Assembly (NCBI RefSeq): GCF_014191425.1
Contig: NZ_JACHWP010000001.1
Location: 496,001-560,000 of the forward strand
Reading direction: 5' to 3'
Source of the DNA: Helcobacillus massiliensis
GTDB lineage: Bacteria; Actinomycetota; Actinomycetes; Actinomycetales; Dermabacteraceae
Length of the DNA stretch: 64,000 nt
The translations under genes and the position numbers were made by a program. A model generated the notes under the pieces. It saw nothing but the letters and a program-made list of their open reading frames with translations, ran no database searches and had not been told where the DNA came from. This document shows positions 1 through 9,419 of this stretch, piece after piece (the first letter of the stretch is position 1; every line of letters begins with the position of its first letter).

Positions 1-108
1 CGCGGTCCGAAGATCCGCATCCTCCGTTACAAGAACAAGACCGGCTACAAGAAGCGCCAGGGCCACCGTCAGGAACTGACCCGGCTCAAGGTCACGAAGA
101 TCGCCTGA
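1..108 (+). CDS. rplU: 50S ribosomal protein L21, C-terminal part
   Basis: The window opens inside this gene; only the last 35 codons are present, ending at TGA 106-108. The basic tail ([20 protein letters not shown], then [15 protein letters not shown]) is the L21 C-terminus, which binds 23S rRNA in the large subunit. The position 36 bp ahead of rpmA, followed by obg, is the normal rplU-rpmA-obg order. Identification rests on that tail and on synteny. Confidence 0.93.
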   Translation, partial: RGPKIRILRYKNKTGYKKRQGHRQELTRLKVTKIA

Positions 109-144
109 TCGGCGATCCGATAATCGAGAGAAGGTAACTGACTC

Positions 145-399
145 ATGGCATCGAAGAAGGGCGTCAGCTCATCCAAGAACGGCCGCGACTCGAACGCACA
201 GCGCCTCGGCGTGAAGCGCTTCGGCGGCCAGGACGTGCTCGCAGGCGAGATCCTCGTCCGCCAGCGCGGCACCAAGTTCCACCCCGGCAGCGGTGTGGGC
301 AAGGGCAAGGACGACACGCTGTTCGCGCTCACCGCGGGCACCGTCGAGTTCGGCCGTCAGCGCGACCGCAAGGTCGTCAGCGTCGTCGCCTCTGCCTGA
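145..399 (+). CDS. rpmA: 50S ribosomal protein L27
   Basis: The 84-residue protein starts [20 protein letters not shown] and contains the L27 signature [23 protein letters not shown]27 lies near the peptidyl-transferase centre and its N-terminus contacts tRNA. The length is normal for an actinobacterial L27 without the cleaved N-terminal extension of Firmicutes. The ATG follows a purine-rich stretch (gagagaaggt). It is probably co-transcribed with rplU; a strong hairpin follows at 426-462. Confidence 0.97.
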   Translation: MASKKGVSSSKNGRDSNAQRLGVKRFGGQDVLAGEILVRQRGTKFHPGSGVGKGKDDTLFALTAGTVEFGRQRDRKVVSVVASA

Positions 400-425
400 T
401 CGGCACACGCGACCGAAAAGCATCC

Positions 426-466
426 GAAGCGAGGAGCGGGTTTCAATCCCGCTCCTCGCTTCTTCT
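426..466 (+). terminator. Rho-independent terminator after rpmA
   Basis: A perfect 15-bp stem (426-440 with 448-462) with loop tttcaat is followed by ttctg. It separates rplU-rpmA from obg, so obg may have its own promoter in the 70 bp that follow, or read-through may supply it. Confidence 0.8.
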
Positions 467-533
467 GTGCGGGCGTCCTCTGAGCGCCCGCCTACACTGA
501 ACGCACACGCAACCAGGCACTTAGGGGAGATCC

Positions 534-2078
534 ATGGCGACCTTCATCGACCGAGCAGTCATCCACGTCACCGGCGGTGACGGCGGTGACGGTGCCGCCT
601 CCATCCGCCGCGAGAAGTTCAAGCCCCTGGGCGGCCCGGACGGTGCCGACGGCGGCAACGGCGGTGACGTGATCCTCGAAGTGGACCGCAACATCACCAC
701 CCTCATGGACTTCCACCACCTGCCGCATCGCCGCGCTGAATCGGGCGGCTTCGGCAAGGGCGACAACCGCGAGGGCAGGAACGGTGAGGACCTGGTGCTG
801 CGCATCCCCGACGGCACCGTGCTGAAGACCCGCGACGGCGAGCTCATCGCCGACCTCGTCGGCGTGGGCACCCGCTTCGTCGCGGCCCGCGGCGGCAAGG
901 GCGGTCTCGGCAACACCTCGCTCGCGTCGGCGAAGCGCAAGGCCCCCGGGTTCGCACTGCTGGGCGAGCCCGGTGAGGAGCGCACGCTTGTGCTCGAGCT
1001 GAAGTCCATCGCGGACGTCGCCCTCGTCGGGTACCCGTCGGCCGGGAAGTCCTCGCTGATCGCTGCGATGAGCTCCGCCCGTCCGAAGATCGCGGACTAC
1101 CCGTTCACCACGCTGCAGCCGAATCTCGGTGTGGTGCAGGAGCAGCAGTTCCGCTTCACGATGGCGGATGTCCCGGGCCTGATCCCCGGCGCGTCCGAGG
1201 GCAAGGGCCTGGGCCTGGCGTTCCTGCGGCACATCGAGCGCTGCCACGTGCTGGTGCATGTGCTGGATGCGGCGTCGATGGAGTCGGACCGCAATCCTGT
1301 TGATGACTTCCGAACCATCGAGAACGAACTGCGGCAGTACGCCGCCTCCCTGGACAAGGAGAGCGCTGTTGAGGGGATGCCGCCGCTGATGGAGCGCCCC
1401 GGTGTCATCGTCCTCAACAAGACGGACCTGCCGGACGGCGTGGACATGTCCGAGATGGTGATGGGCGAGCTGGAGAAGACGGGGATGCCGATCTTCCAGG
1501 TGTCCGCCGTGTCCCACAAGGGCCTGAGGGAACTGGCACTGGCGCTCGGTTCTATGGTGGAGAAGGCCCGTGCGGCCGTCCCGGAACCCGAGGACGAGGA
1601 GCGTGAGGTCGTCACGCTGAAGCCGCGGATGCGAGGACGCAAGGAGAAGGACTTCACGATCGAGAAGGAGCAGTACGCTGGGCACTACGCCTTCCGGATC
1701 GTGGGCGACAAGCCCGAGCGGTGGGTGCGCCAGACCCAGTTCTCCAACGACGAAGCCGTCGGCTTCCTCGCCGATCGCCTCAACAACCTCGGTGTCGAGG
1801 ACGAACTGTTCAAGGTGGGGGCGAAGGCCGGCGACACGGTCGTCATCGGCCCCGGCGAGGACGCGATCGTGTTCGACTGGGAGCCGACGATGCTGGGCGG
1901 AGCCGAGCACCTCGGTGCCCGCGGAACCGACCTGCGCTTCGAGGAGTCCAGCCGTCCTACCCGTGCCGAGAAGCGCGAGGTGAAGCGGGTGCGGACTCAG
2001 GAGCGCCTGGGGCGCATTGCAGCGATGGACGAGGAGCGACGCTCCGGCAAATGGGCGGACCCGTCGAAGGACGACTGA
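534..2078 (+). CDS. obg: GTPase Obg/CgtA
   Basis: This 514-residue protein has the three Obg parts. A glycine-rich OBG fold covers about residues 1-160 (many GGDGG/GGNGG runs). A G domain carries P-loop GYPSAGKSS, switch [18 protein letters not shown] and the base-specificity motif NKTD. An OCT domain lies near 350-430, followed by a charged tail. Obg is an essential GTPase in large-subunit ribosome assembly and stress response. ATG 534 is preceded by aggggaga. The position after rpmA is canonical. It ends one base before the convergent ribokinase stop. Confidence 0.97.
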   Translation: MATFIDRAVIHVTGGDGGDGAASIRREKFKPLGGPDGADGGNGGDVILEVDRNITTLMDFHHLPHRRAESGGFGKGDNREGRNGEDLVLRIPDGTVLKTRDGELIADLVGVGTRFVAARGGKGGLGNTSLASAKRKAPGFALLGEPGEERTLVLELKSIADVALVGYPSAGKSSLIAAMSSARPKIADYPFTTLQPNLGVVQEQQFRFTMADVPGLIPGASEGKGLGLAFLRHIERCHVLVHVLDAASMESDRNPVDDFRTIENELRQYAASLDKESAVEGMPPLMERPGVIVLNKTDLPDGVDMSEMVMGELEKTGMPIFQVSAVSHKGLRELALALGSMVEKARAAVPEPEDEEREVVTLKPRMRGRKEKDFTIEKEQYAGHYAFRIVGDKPERWVRQTQFSNDEAVGFLADRLNNLGVEDELFKVGAKAGDTVVIGPGEDAIVFDWEPTMLGGAEHLGARGTDLRFEESSRPTRAEKREVKRVRTQERLGRIAAMDEERRSGKWADPSKDD

Positions 2079-2993
2079 TCAGGCGGGCAGATCGTCACCG
2101 GCCGACGGGTACGACGTCTGCGCTCCGCGTCCTGTGACCGCGTAGGCGCCGACCCGAGCCGCGAAGCGAGCAGCGTCCACGAGTGGATCCCCGTCGGCCA
2201 GCTTCAGCGCGAGTGCGCCGATGAACGCGTCGCCTGCGCCGGTGGTGTCGACCGCGGTGACCGTGACGGCGGGGATGCTGACGCTGTCGCTGCCGTGCTC
2301 CATCACGACGGCGCCGTCCGCCCCGAGCGTCAGCACGATCGACCGGACGCCCGCGGTGAGCAGCGCGGTGCACGCGGCGGTGGCGCCGGATGAGGCGATG
2401 CCGAACTGGTCCGCCACGAGCTGCGCCTCATGTTCGTTGACCACCAGCGGATCCGCGGCGAGGACCACGGAGCGCTCCAGGTTCAGCACCGGTGCCGGGT
2501 TGAGCAGGAAGCGCGCATCCGTCGGTACGAGGCCGGGGATCGCCTCAATGCCATCGCGTGGGATCTCGCCCTGGCTGATCACCACGGCGGCGCCCTCGAC
2601 AGCGGCGCGGGCGGCGGTGACCCGGGCCGCGTCCATCGCGCCGTTCGCCCCGGGAACCACGATGATCGTGTTCTCTCCGGCGGCGTCCACCGTGATGATC
2701 GCCAGCCCTGTTGGGCCGGGCACCTCATCCACCGCCGTCAGGTCGACCCCGGCGGCGCGCAGCTCCAACAGGGCAGGTTCGCTGTTTGCGTCGGTGCCGA
2801 CGGCTCCCACCATCCGCACGGTGCCGCCGAGCTTCGCCGCGGCGACTGCCTGGTTCGCACCCTTGCCGCCCGGCGTGATCTCGCCGCCGGTCCCGTGGAG
2901 GGTCTCACCGGGGGAGGGGTGGCGCTGCACCACAGCGGACAGATCGGCGTTGATCGAACCGACGACGGTGACGACGGGGGAGCGGGTGGTCAC
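2079..2993 (-). CDS. rbsK: Ribokinase (PfkB family sugar kinase)
   Basis: The protein has PfkB-family motifs: N-terminal VVTVVGSINADLS, the GGKGANQAVAAAKLGG substrate/ATP region, and the C-terminal DTTGAGDAFIGALA with the catalytic aspartate. These match ribokinase, which phosphorylates ribose at O5. I chose GTG 2993 because ggagg lies 7 nt upstream and homology begins there; an ATG at 3035 would add 14 unlikely residues. Length is about 304 aa. The 3' ends of this gene and obg abut. No ribose transporter is next to it, so the exact sugar is inferred from family similarity. Confidence 0.9.
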   Translation of the reverse strand: MTTRSPVVTVVGSINADLSAVVQRHPSPGETLHGTGGEITPGGKGANQAVAAAKLGGTVRMVGAVGTDANSEPALLELRAAGVDLTAVDEVPGPTGLAIITVDAAGENTIIVVPGANGAMDAARVTAARAAVEGAAVVISQGEIPRDGIEAIPGLVPTDARFLLNPAPVLNLERSVVLAADPLVVNEHEAQLVADQFGIASSGATAACTALLTAGVRSIVLTLGADGAVVMEHGSDSVSIPAVTVTAVDTTGAGDAFIGALALKLADGDPLVDAARFAARVGAYAVTGRGAQTSYPSAGDDLPA

Positions 2994-3166
2994 GGTGGGC
3001 CTCCAGGCCGGCAGAAGGGGCGGGTCGGATTCCATCGTACGGGGCGGCGCATCGGCGTGACGTTGGACACCTCCTGATCTTTCTCTGGATGCAGGCTGGG
3101 CGCTGACTTACTCTTCGGTGAGGATGCCGCGAGCAGAGGCGGCTCAGGATCAGATGGGGGACCGCG

Positions 3167-4444
3167 ATGGTGCAGGACCGAACACACGACGGGCAGAGCT
3201 GGGAGCTGCCGGAGCCCGCTGCCGCAGGAGCATGTGCCGGCAGGCCAGCTGCCTCAGCATCGCCCCGCCCACGCCGGCGGCGCACAGTGCTCGTGCTGAC
3301 TCTCCTCGGGGCACTGCTGTTCGGCATGGGGGTCGCCGGCGCGCTCGAACTCACCCGCGGCGGCTCAGACCGCACCGGCACTGTCATCAGTGTGATCGAC
3401 GGGGACACCGTGATCATGTCCATTGCGGGGGAGGAGACGACTGTCCGCCTCCTCAACGTCGACACTCCGGAGACCAAGGATCCGAACAAGCCGGTCCAAT
3501 GCATGGGCCCGGAGGCTGCTGAATGGCTGGCGCAGCGTCTGCCCGCCGGAACCGAGGTCGAGCTCGAGTACGACGAAGAGCGCACCGACCGCTACGGGCG
3601 CACCCTCGCGGCCGTGTCCGTGGGCGGCTCCCTCATCAATCGCGAGATCGCCGAACAGGGTCTTGGCGTCGCGGTCAGCTATGAGCCGAACACCCAGTTC
3701 TTCAGCACGGTCCGTGCCGGCCAGAAGGAAGCGGAGGAGGGCAAGCGCGGTCTGTTCGATCCCATGGTCGAGTGCTCGCTGCCGGTTCAGGTGCAGGCGG
3801 CGCAGGCGTCGCTCTCTCAGATCCCGCCCGCTGCACCGACTGCTGCTTCGCCCGCCGCCGCTCCGGCCGGAGCCGACGACATCCTCAGCTCCGCCGAGAC
3901 GCTGGTCAGCGCCGTGGCGCCCGGCGGCAACCTGGTCGCCCTCGGTCTCGGCATCTACGCCGCTGACTCGCTGAGCGGCTACCGCGACGCACAGCACGCA
4001 CTGATCAGCGACGAGCACCAGAAGGCCACCGGCCGTCTTCGCGCCGTGAGGGCGGATTTCGACAAACGTGAGCAGGTGCGCCGCGCTGAGCAGGCTCGCT
4101 CTTCTGAGGCGCGAACTGTCGATGAGAAGTCCGCCGCGCAGAGCGCTCCGAAGAGGCCCGCGGTTCAGACGCCTCGACCGGCGAAGGAGGAGCCGACCCG
4201 ACCGAAGGAGTCGAAGCCGTCGGCCCCTGCGCAGCAGCAGCCGAAGCGAGAGGCGCCGTCGACCGAGAAGCCGAGACGTTCACCGAAGCAGGAGAAGCCG
4301 AAGCCGAAGCAGAACAAGCCGACGAAGTCCGGGAAGTCCTCGTGCGTGCCCTACGGGCCTGAGATCCCCTACGGTGCCGACGGCGGTTACACCGGCAAGC
4401 GCTACGGGATGCCGGGCGGCAAGACCTTCCGGAAGTGCCGCTGA
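3167..4444 (+). CDS. Membrane-anchored staphylococcal-nuclease-like nuclease
   Basis: This 425-aa protein has a cytoplasmic leader of about 38 residues ending in RPRRRR, one membrane segment (41-60), and an SNase fold at about 70-205. All Staphylococcus nuclease catalytic residues are visible by motif alignment: D80 (IDGDTV), R94, D99 and E102 (VRLLNVDTPE), and R145 (DRYGRT). It should be a surface-facing Ca-dependent nuclease. After residue 210 comes an Ala/Pro-rich stretch, a helical region (260-320), a Lys/Pro-rich linker, and a compact C-terminus bounded by two cysteines. The next gene is a degenerate paralogue. Confidence 0.88.
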   Translation: MVQDRTHDGQSWELPEPAAAGACAGRPAASASPRPRRRRTVLVLTLLGALLFGMGVAGALELTRGGSDRTGTVISVIDGDTVIMSIAGEETTVRLLNVDTPETKDPNKPVQCMGPEAAEWLAQRLPAGTEVELEYDEERTDRYGRTLAAVSVGGSLINREIAEQGLGVAVSYEPNTQFFSTVRAGQKEAEEGKRGLFDPMVECSLPVQVQAAQASLSQIPPAAPTAASPAAAPAGADDILSSAETLVSAVAPGGNLVALGLGIYAADSLSGYRDAQHALISDEHQKATGRLRAVRADFDKREQVRRAEQARSSEARTVDEKSAAQSAPKRPAVQTPRPAKEEPTRPKESKPSAPAQQQPKREAPSTEKPRRSPKQEKPKPKQNKPTKSGKSSCVPYGPEIPYGADGGYTGKRYGMPGGKTFRKCR

Positions 4445-4529
4445 CCAGCGCGGCGCGGCCCGCGGGTCTCTAGACTGATCCCCAGTCCTCCGAGGCCCCT
4501 GCCTGAGCTCCCGGCGAAAGGATCCCACT

Positions 4530-5447
4530 GTGGAACAGTCTGCACGCACACGGCTGACATCGCTGCTGTACGCCGTCCTGCTCATGGCGGGCACAGCGAT
4601 GCTGGTGCTCGGCGGGCTGTGGGTCTACAACTCCTATGTCCGATCCGACACCCAGAGGGCCACGGTGGTGGGGGTGCAGGACGGGGACACGGTCATCGTC
4701 GATATCGACGGCAAGGGCACAGCAGTGGATCTGATCAATGTGAACGCGCCCGATATCGCGACCGGTGACCAGCCCCAGCAGTGCCTGGCGAACGAATCCG
4801 CCCAATACCTGGCGAAGCGTCTGCCGAGCGGCACCGAGGTGGATCTCGTGTTCGATCACGAGCGCAAGAACTCCGCCGGTCACCTGCAGGCGCTGGTCCA
4901 GGTCGATGACGTCTCCATCAATCAGGACATCGCCAAGGAGGGCCTCGCCACCGCGGCCGGGGTGAAGGAGAACAAGCGGTTCTACCAGAAGGTCCTCGAC
5001 GGACAGAACAGCGCTATGAAGAACAAGCGCGGCCTGTTCGACCCAACGGTGCCGTGCTCGCTGGAAGCACAGGCGGCGGAGCAGAAGAAGCAGATCGACG
5101 CTGTGCAGCAGCCGGGCCCGGGGGTGGATGTGCCGACGGCTCTGGAGGACGCCGCTGCGAAGCGGAAGTCCGCAGCGGCGTTCACAGAGCAGCTGTCCGG
5201 GCAGGGCCTGCAGGACCTGGGGCTGCACGCCCTCAGCTCCACCTCCACCCACGACTATGTGAAGGCGCAGCGCGATGCGCTGAAGTCCTCCCTGCGCAGC
5301 GCAGATGTGAAGATCGACCGCCTGAAGGAGGCGAAGGAGACGGAGGAGAAGCGCCGCGCCGCGGACAAGGAGAACGAGAAGCGCCGCTCCGAATGGGAGA
5401 AGGCGGATCAGGCCTCGGACGGCGGGGGAGCGGACGATCAGCCCTGA
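4530..5447 (+). CDS. SNase-fold membrane protein with lost catalytic residues
   Basis: This 305-aa protein starts at GTG 4530. A membrane helix (about 11-33) is followed by an SNase-like domain (about 42-165) colinear with the upstream protein (DGDTVIVDI, INVNAPD, NKRGLFDP). The active-site arginines and acids have changed: the R35 equivalent is D67, D40 is N72, E43 is D75 and the R87 equivalent is H118; only D53 remains. Hydrolysis is therefore unlikely, and a binding or regulatory role is inferred. The C-terminus is a charged, probably coiled-coil tail. It lies 85 bp after the active paralogue, suggesting tandem duplication and divergence. Confidence 0.85.
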   Translation: MEQSARTRLTSLLYAVLLMAGTAMLVLGGLWVYNSYVRSDTQRATVVGVQDGDTVIVDIDGKGTAVDLINVNAPDIATGDQPQQCLANESAQYLAKRLPSGTEVDLVFDHERKNSAGHLQALVQVDDVSINQDIAKEGLATAAGVKENKRFYQKVLDGQNSAMKNKRGLFDPTVPCSLEAQAAEQKKQIDAVQQPGPGVDVPTALEDAAAKRKSAAAFTEQLSGQGLQDLGLHALSSTSTHDYVKAQRDALKSSLRSADVKIDRLKEAKETEEKRRAADKENEKRRSEWEKADQASDGGGADDQP

Positions 5448-5548
5448 GCGTGACGACGGCCCCGCTGCGTGGGGCTTTGCCTCCGGATGTGAAACAATGG
5501 ACCGAGCTCTCCTCTGAGCGTTCAGACCCCTCCGTGAAAGGTGATTCG

Positions 5549-5764
5549 ATGCTGGATCAGGTTCTGCTGGCAGCCTCCGAGGCCGAGGCGTCCCATGGCG
5601 GTGTGCACCCCGCTGTCATCGGGATCGGCGCATTCATCATTCTGATGTCCCTGCTGGGCATCACCTACCTGTTCTCCGGCCTGCGCCAGCAGCCGTCGGA
5701 GGGCCGCCGCACCGTCGCAGAGCTGGAGCGCACCCACCGCGAGCACCAGCGCCGTCGCCGCTGA
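5549..5764 (+). CDS. Small single-span membrane protein
   Basis: This 71-residue protein starts at ATG 5549 after aaaggtg. It has a short periplasm-side leader ([10 protein letters not shown]), one hydrophobic helix at about 22-44, then a basic, arginine-ending cytoplasmic tail (EHQRRRR). Similar small proteins commonly precede nadD in actinobacteria, but the function is unknown. It ends 35 bp before nadD and is probably in the same transcript. Confidence 0.75.
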   Translation: MLDQVLLAASEAEASHGGVHPAVIGIGAFIILMSLLGITYLFSGLRQQPSEGRRTVAELERTHREHQRRRR

Positions 5765-5799
5765 CCCCAGGACGGTCCCGCAGGAGCAGTGAACTGACG

Positions 5800-6411
5800 A
5801 TGGAGCGCACGCGCAGACGACTCGGCGTGATGGGCGGAACGTTCGACCCCATTCACCACGGCCACCTTGTGGCCGCTTCGGAAGTGCAGAGCGTGTTCGG
5901 GCTCGACGAGGTCATCTTCGTCCCCACCGGTCGCCCCTGGCAGAAGGAGGACGACCGGATCTCCGATCCGGAGCACCGCTACCTGATGACCGTGGTCGCG
6001 ACCGCCGCGAATCCCGTGTTCACCGTGTCCCGCGTGGACATCGACCGGCCGGGCCGCACCTACACCATCGACACCCTGCGCGACCTGCGCAAGCAGTTCC
6101 CCGATGACGACCTGTTCTTCATCACCGGAGCGGATGCCCTCACCAACATCCTCACGTGGAAGAACTACGACGAGATCTTCGACCTCGCGCATTTCGTCGG
6201 CGTGACGCGCCCCGGACATGATCTGGAGCTCGGTGGACTGCCGGCCGACAAGGTGACCCTCATCGAGGTTCCCGCCATGGCGATCAGCTCCACCGACTGC
6301 CGCACGCGTGTCGCGAGCGGCGAGCCCGTCTGGTACCTCGTACCCGATGGGGTGGTCCAGTACATCAACAAGTACGCCCTCTACACAGAAAGCAGTGGCA
6401 ATGGCTCCTGA
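5800..6411 (+). CDS. nadD: Nicotinate-nucleotide adenylyltransferase
   Basis: The protein has 203 residues. The nucleotidyltransferase signature [12 protein letters not shown] is at the N-terminus and [10 protein letters not shown] near the C-terminus. NadD joins nicotinate mononucleotide with ATP to give deamido-NAD in NAD synthesis. The length fits the family. It overlaps the next gene by 11 bp, and the order nadD-membrane protein-rsfS is typical of actinobacteria. Confidence 0.96.
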   Translation: MERTRRRLGVMGGTFDPIHHGHLVAASEVQSVFGLDEVIFVPTGRPWQKEDDRISDPEHRYLMTVVATAANPVFTVSRVDIDRPGRTYTIDTLRDLRKQFPDDDLFFITGADALTNILTWKNYDEIFDLAHFVGVTRPGHDLELGGLPADKVTLIEVPAMAISSTDCRTRVASGEPVWYLVPDGVVQYINKYALYTESSGNGS

Positions 6412-7576
6412 GAACAGCGTGACCGGCCGCCGCGGCCGCCGAGCCCGCGCGGCCGAGGGAGGCTCCGCACGTCGTCGCGGAGGGACCATCACACTGTCCC
6501 TGTTCGCCTTCCGTCCCGTGATGGAGATTCCGCCCGCGGACTCCCCGAAGCCGGAGCGCGATGGGCTCCTGCCCGCCTCCGCGCTGCGGGTGGAGGAAGC
6601 GGCGCCCGATGTGCAGGAGGACGCGGCCGACGGGTTCGATCCGCACCGTGTCACCGAGACCGTGGACGGCCGCGAGATCACCATCGAGTTCAAGCCGGTC
6701 GTCTTCGACCCCTCGGATGTCCCGGTCGCGGAGAACGGCCCGGCTGATCTGGAGCTCGGTGTGGAGGATCCCGCACTGAACTACGAGGACGCCGAAGAGC
6801 CCACTGACGCCGAGAAGCTCTCCGGCGAGGAGGAGACAGCCGACGAGGTCGACCTCGCCGGCGCGGGAGAGCCCGCCGACGCGGAGGACTCCGCTGATGC
6901 GGACGAGACCGCGGACGTCGAGGAAGCCGATGAGGCTGCCGAGGACGCCCTGGCCTCTGACCCGCTGGTGGTCGATGACGAGCTCCCCGACGAGGCCGGT
7001 GAGGACGCTGACGCCAGCGTCGCCGATGGCACTGTCGCTGACGGCATGGACGCCGACGACGAGTCTGATGGGGACGAGGACGACGTCGTCCCGGCTGATG
7101 CCGACGCCGAGGTGGACGATGCGGACACCGACGTGGACGGCGGTGCAGCGGCTCATGTCGATGCCGATGACCAGCGCTCCATCGGCACCGTGGCCGCCGC
7201 TCTCGGCTCCACGGCGCTTGCTGCCGGCACCGCGACGGCGGAGCTCAGCCGGGACCGCGCCGCCGATGCGGACCGCGACCACGACGGCGTCGAATTCGGT
7301 GAGCTGCCCCCGGAGGACGCGCCGGATCCGCGGCCCGCGCCCCGCTTCGAAGGCACTGTGCTGAACAAGCCCACCCGTTCCACCGCCGGTGTCGGAGCCT
7401 GGATCACCTGGGGCGTCATCGCACTCGTTCTGCTCGCCATTGTGCTGCTGGTCCTGTTCGGCCTGATCGGCCCCGGGATCCTGCAGTCCGGTGCGGCCCC
7501 CGTTGGCCCCACCACCAGCCTGACCGCCACCATCGCTGACCTCTCACCCCCACGCATTGGAGTCTCTTCCCTGTGA
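6401..7576 (+). CDS. Acidic low-complexity membrane protein
   Basis: I place the start at ATG 6401, overlapping the nadD stop; the frame is open further upstream but antisense-like there. The protein has about 391 residues. An arginine-rich N-terminus ([20 protein letters not shown]) is followed by about 200 residues dominated by Asp, Glu, Ala and Val (DADE-type runs). One membrane helix lies near 330-355 ([20 protein letters not shown]), followed by a short tail. No enzyme domain is recognised. The operon position between nadD and rsfS is conserved in actinobacteria. The acidic region is probably disordered and cytoplasmic. Function unknown. Confidence 0.8.
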   Translation: MAPENSVTGRRGRRARAAEGGSARRRGGTITLSLFAFRPVMEIPPADSPKPERDGLLPASALRVEEAAPDVQEDAADGFDPHRVTETVDGREITIEFKPVVFDPSDVPVAENGPADLELGVEDPALNYEDAEEPTDAEKLSGEEETADEVDLAGAGEPADAEDSADADETADVEEADEAAEDALASDPLVVDDELPDEAGEDADASVADGTVADGMDADDESDGDEDDVVPADADAEVDDADTDVDGGAAAHVDADDQRSIGTVAAALGSTALAAGTATAELSRDRAADADRDHDGVEFGELPPEDAPDPRPAPRFEGTVLNKPTRSTAGVGAWITWGVIALVLLAIVLLVLFGLIGPGILQSGAAPVGPTTSLTATIADLSPPRIGVSSL

Positions 7577-7953
7577 GCATCCCTCAGGAATCCATCGACA
7601 TGGCCCGCGTCGCCGGGCAGGCCGCCACCGATCGACTCGCCGAGAACGTCATCGCCCTCGACGTCTCCGAGCAGCTCGCCATCACCGACATCTTTGTCAT
7701 CGCCTCCGCCGACTCCGAGCGCCAGGTGTCCGCCGTGTGCAACGGGATCGAACAGGACATGCACAAGGCCGGCTACAAGCTCAAGCGCCGCGAAGGCGAG
7801 AGCGACGCCCGTTGGATCCTCATGGACTTCACCGACATCGTGGTGCACGTTCAGCACGCCGAAGACCGCGAGTTCTACGCGCTCGACCGGCTCTGGCGCG
7901 ACGCCCCCGTCATCGACCTCCAGCTCGACGACGGTCGCCCCGCCCACCACTGA
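7573..7953 (+). CDS. rsfS: Ribosomal silencing factor RsfS
   Basis: The protein has 126 residues of the RsfS/YbeB/iojap family, with AENVIALDVSEQLAITDIFV, SDARWILMDFTDIVVHV and the C-terminal YALDRLWRDAP signature. RsfS binds L14 on the large subunit and blocks subunit joining in starved cells. The GTG start at 7573 overlaps the preceding stop (GTGA), implying translational coupling. The next gene overlaps its stop. Confidence 0.96.
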   Translation: MSIPQESIDMARVAGQAATDRLAENVIALDVSEQLAITDIFVIASADSERQVSAVCNGIEQDMHKAGYKLKRREGESDARWILMDFTDIVVHVQHAEDREFYALDRLWRDAPVIDLQLDDGRPAHH

Positions 7954-8636
7954 TGGGCTCCCTCATCCTCGTGCGACACGGGCAGACCGAACACAACGTG
8001 GAGGGCCGCCTGCAGGGCCAGGTCGACATCCCGATGAACGACACCGGCCACGCCCAGGCCCGCTCCGTCGGCGAAGCCCTCGCCGGGCATGCGCGCGTGC
8101 ACCGGATCTGGGCGTCCCCGCTGCTGCGCGCCCACGAGACCGCGCTGGAGATCGGCGACCGCCTCGGCATCGACGTGGAGAACGACCCCCGCCTGCTGGA
8201 GCGCAGCTTCGGACAGTGGGAGGGACTCACCCGCGAGGAGATCTCGCAGCGCTGGCCGGAGAAGTTCCGCGACTGGCGCGGCGGATGTGCGGTCCACGGG
8301 GTCGGAGTCGAGGAGCGTGACACCGTCGCAGAGCGCTTCGTGGCCGCCTGCCGCGACATCATGGCGGACACCCCCGCCCACCAGACCTCCGTGGTCGTCT
8401 CCCACGGCGCCGCGATCACCCTCGGCATCACCGCCATGCTCGGCCTCGAGGCCGACGGGTTCCGCGGCATCGGGGGACTGGCCAACTGCCACCGCACCGA
8501 ACTGACGTACGCCACCGCCGGGCCGCCCACCGGCTGGATGCGGATCGTGGCGCACAACCTGCCGCCGAGCGTGCCCGCAAAGGTCGGTCCCGCCACCACC
8601 GAACGGGCCCGCACGCCCGAAGGCAGCAGGCTCTGA
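7953..8636 (+). CDS. Histidine phosphatase / phosphoglycerate-mutase-like protein
   Basis: The 227-aa protein begins MGSLILVRHGQTEHN, giving the RHG catalytic histidine motif. A conserved glutamate region (ERSFGQWEGLT) and the second histidine (VVVSHGAAI) complete the fold. In this operon position actinobacterial homologues are annotated as phosphoglycerate mutase or glucosyl-3-phosphoglycerate phosphatase; the substrate cannot be fixed from sequence. The ATG overlaps the rsfS stop (TGATG), so the genes are coupled. It is the last core protein gene before tRNA-Ala. Confidence 0.9.
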   Translation: MGSLILVRHGQTEHNVEGRLQGQVDIPMNDTGHAQARSVGEALAGHARVHRIWASPLLRAHETALEIGDRLGIDVENDPRLLERSFGQWEGLTREEISQRWPEKFRDWRGGCAVHGVGVEERDTVAERFVAACRDIMADTPAHQTSVVVSHGAAITLGITAMLGLEADGFRGIGGLANCHRTELTYATAGPPTGWMRIVAHNLPPSVPAKVGPATTERARTPEGSRL

Positions 8637-8743
8637 GGGAGGCGTCACACTCCTGACGACTGGATTTCACCCGGCCACGGAACGTGTGTAATCTAGAGGG
8701 GTCCTCGCGACAGCGGGACAGGAAAAAGAGAATATTTCCTCTC

Positions 8744-8816
8744 GGGGGTATGGCGCAGTTGGTAGCGCGTCTGCATGGCATGCAGAAGGTCAGGGGTTCG
8801 AATCCCCTTACCTCCA
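8744..8816 (+). tRNA. tRNA-Ala (anticodon GGC)
   Basis: This 73-nt tRNA has an acceptor gggggta/tacctcc with discriminator A. The anticodon stem is tctgc/gcaga with loop atggcat, giving GGC. The T arm is agggg-ttcgaat-cccct. No CCA is encoded. The serine-recombinase remnant starts on the other strand right at its 3' end, marking it as an integration target. Confidence 0.95.
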
Positions 8817-8819
8817 CGT

Positions 8820-9361
8820 AAGATGAGAAAATCGAAACTTGCCCCGCCTGATGGCGGGGCAGTTTTGTTTCTGCGGTGACGTGCGCCGGGGCATCGATGC
8901 TGGTGTGGGTGAGGACGCTGGCGGTGGTCTGCTCGGGGGTGTAGGTGGCGTCCTCTTCGTCGTCGATGGTGATGCGGGTGAACAGGGCGCGGTTGAGGAT
9001 GCGTCGTTCAGCTGGTTCGCACTTGTTATAGAGCTCGTCGAGGTCGACCAGGAGTTCGGTGAGCTGGTCCAAGCCTGTTCGGGCCTCGGCGTAGGTGTCG
9101 GTGAGGTTGTCGAGCCGGGTGGTGATCTGGTCGAGGCTGGCACGGATGCGGTCTTGTTCGCTTTTGAGGAGGTCGAGTGGGATCGCGTCGGCGTAGTGAG
9201 CTTGGACGAGTTTGAGGCGTTCGGCTTCGAGCTTGTCGCGCTGGACGGTCAGGAGCTTGCGTTCGTCCTCGCTGGATCCTTCGAGCTGGTCGAACACGTC
9301 GTTGAGGACCTTCCGGACATGCTCAGCCTGGGTCTGGGTCAGGGAGTTGCGCTGGTAGGTG
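8820..9361 (-). pseudogene. Serine recombinase (integrase) C-terminal remnant
   Basis: The minus-strand frame encodes the C-terminal coiled-coil part of a large serine recombinase: SEDERKLLTVQRDKLEAERL, then KLVQAHYADAIPLDLLKSEQ, and a helical segment with CEPAERRILNRALFTRITID. The catalytic and zinc-ribbon regions are missing because the IS at 9362 cuts the gene. Downstream the frame continues with no stop through the antisense of tRNA-Ala (VRGFEPLTFCMPCRRATNCA) to 8428, inside the phosphatase gene. This fits integration at the tRNA, where host DNA now supplies the C-terminal codons. It is non-functional as it stands. Confidence 0.85.
8841..8869 (+). terminator. Terminator after tRNA-Ala
   Basis: A perfect 8-bp stem (gccccgcc, loop tgat, ggcggggc) is followed by agttttgttt. 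It lies 24 bp past the tRNA and, on the other strand, inside the recombinase reading frame, so it may belong to the integrated DNA. Confidence 0.75.
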
Positions 9362-9419
9362 TGACGCGCGTCAGACTTAGTGGCAGGGCCGTTATGTAGG
9401 TCCTGAAGGAGAGTCAGAC

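Noticed and set aside
8428-8816. The recombinase frame as a real protein extending through tRNA-Ala
   Set aside because: The part below 8820 is antisense to a tRNA and a conserved phosphatase gene; only the upstream part has recombinase similarity.
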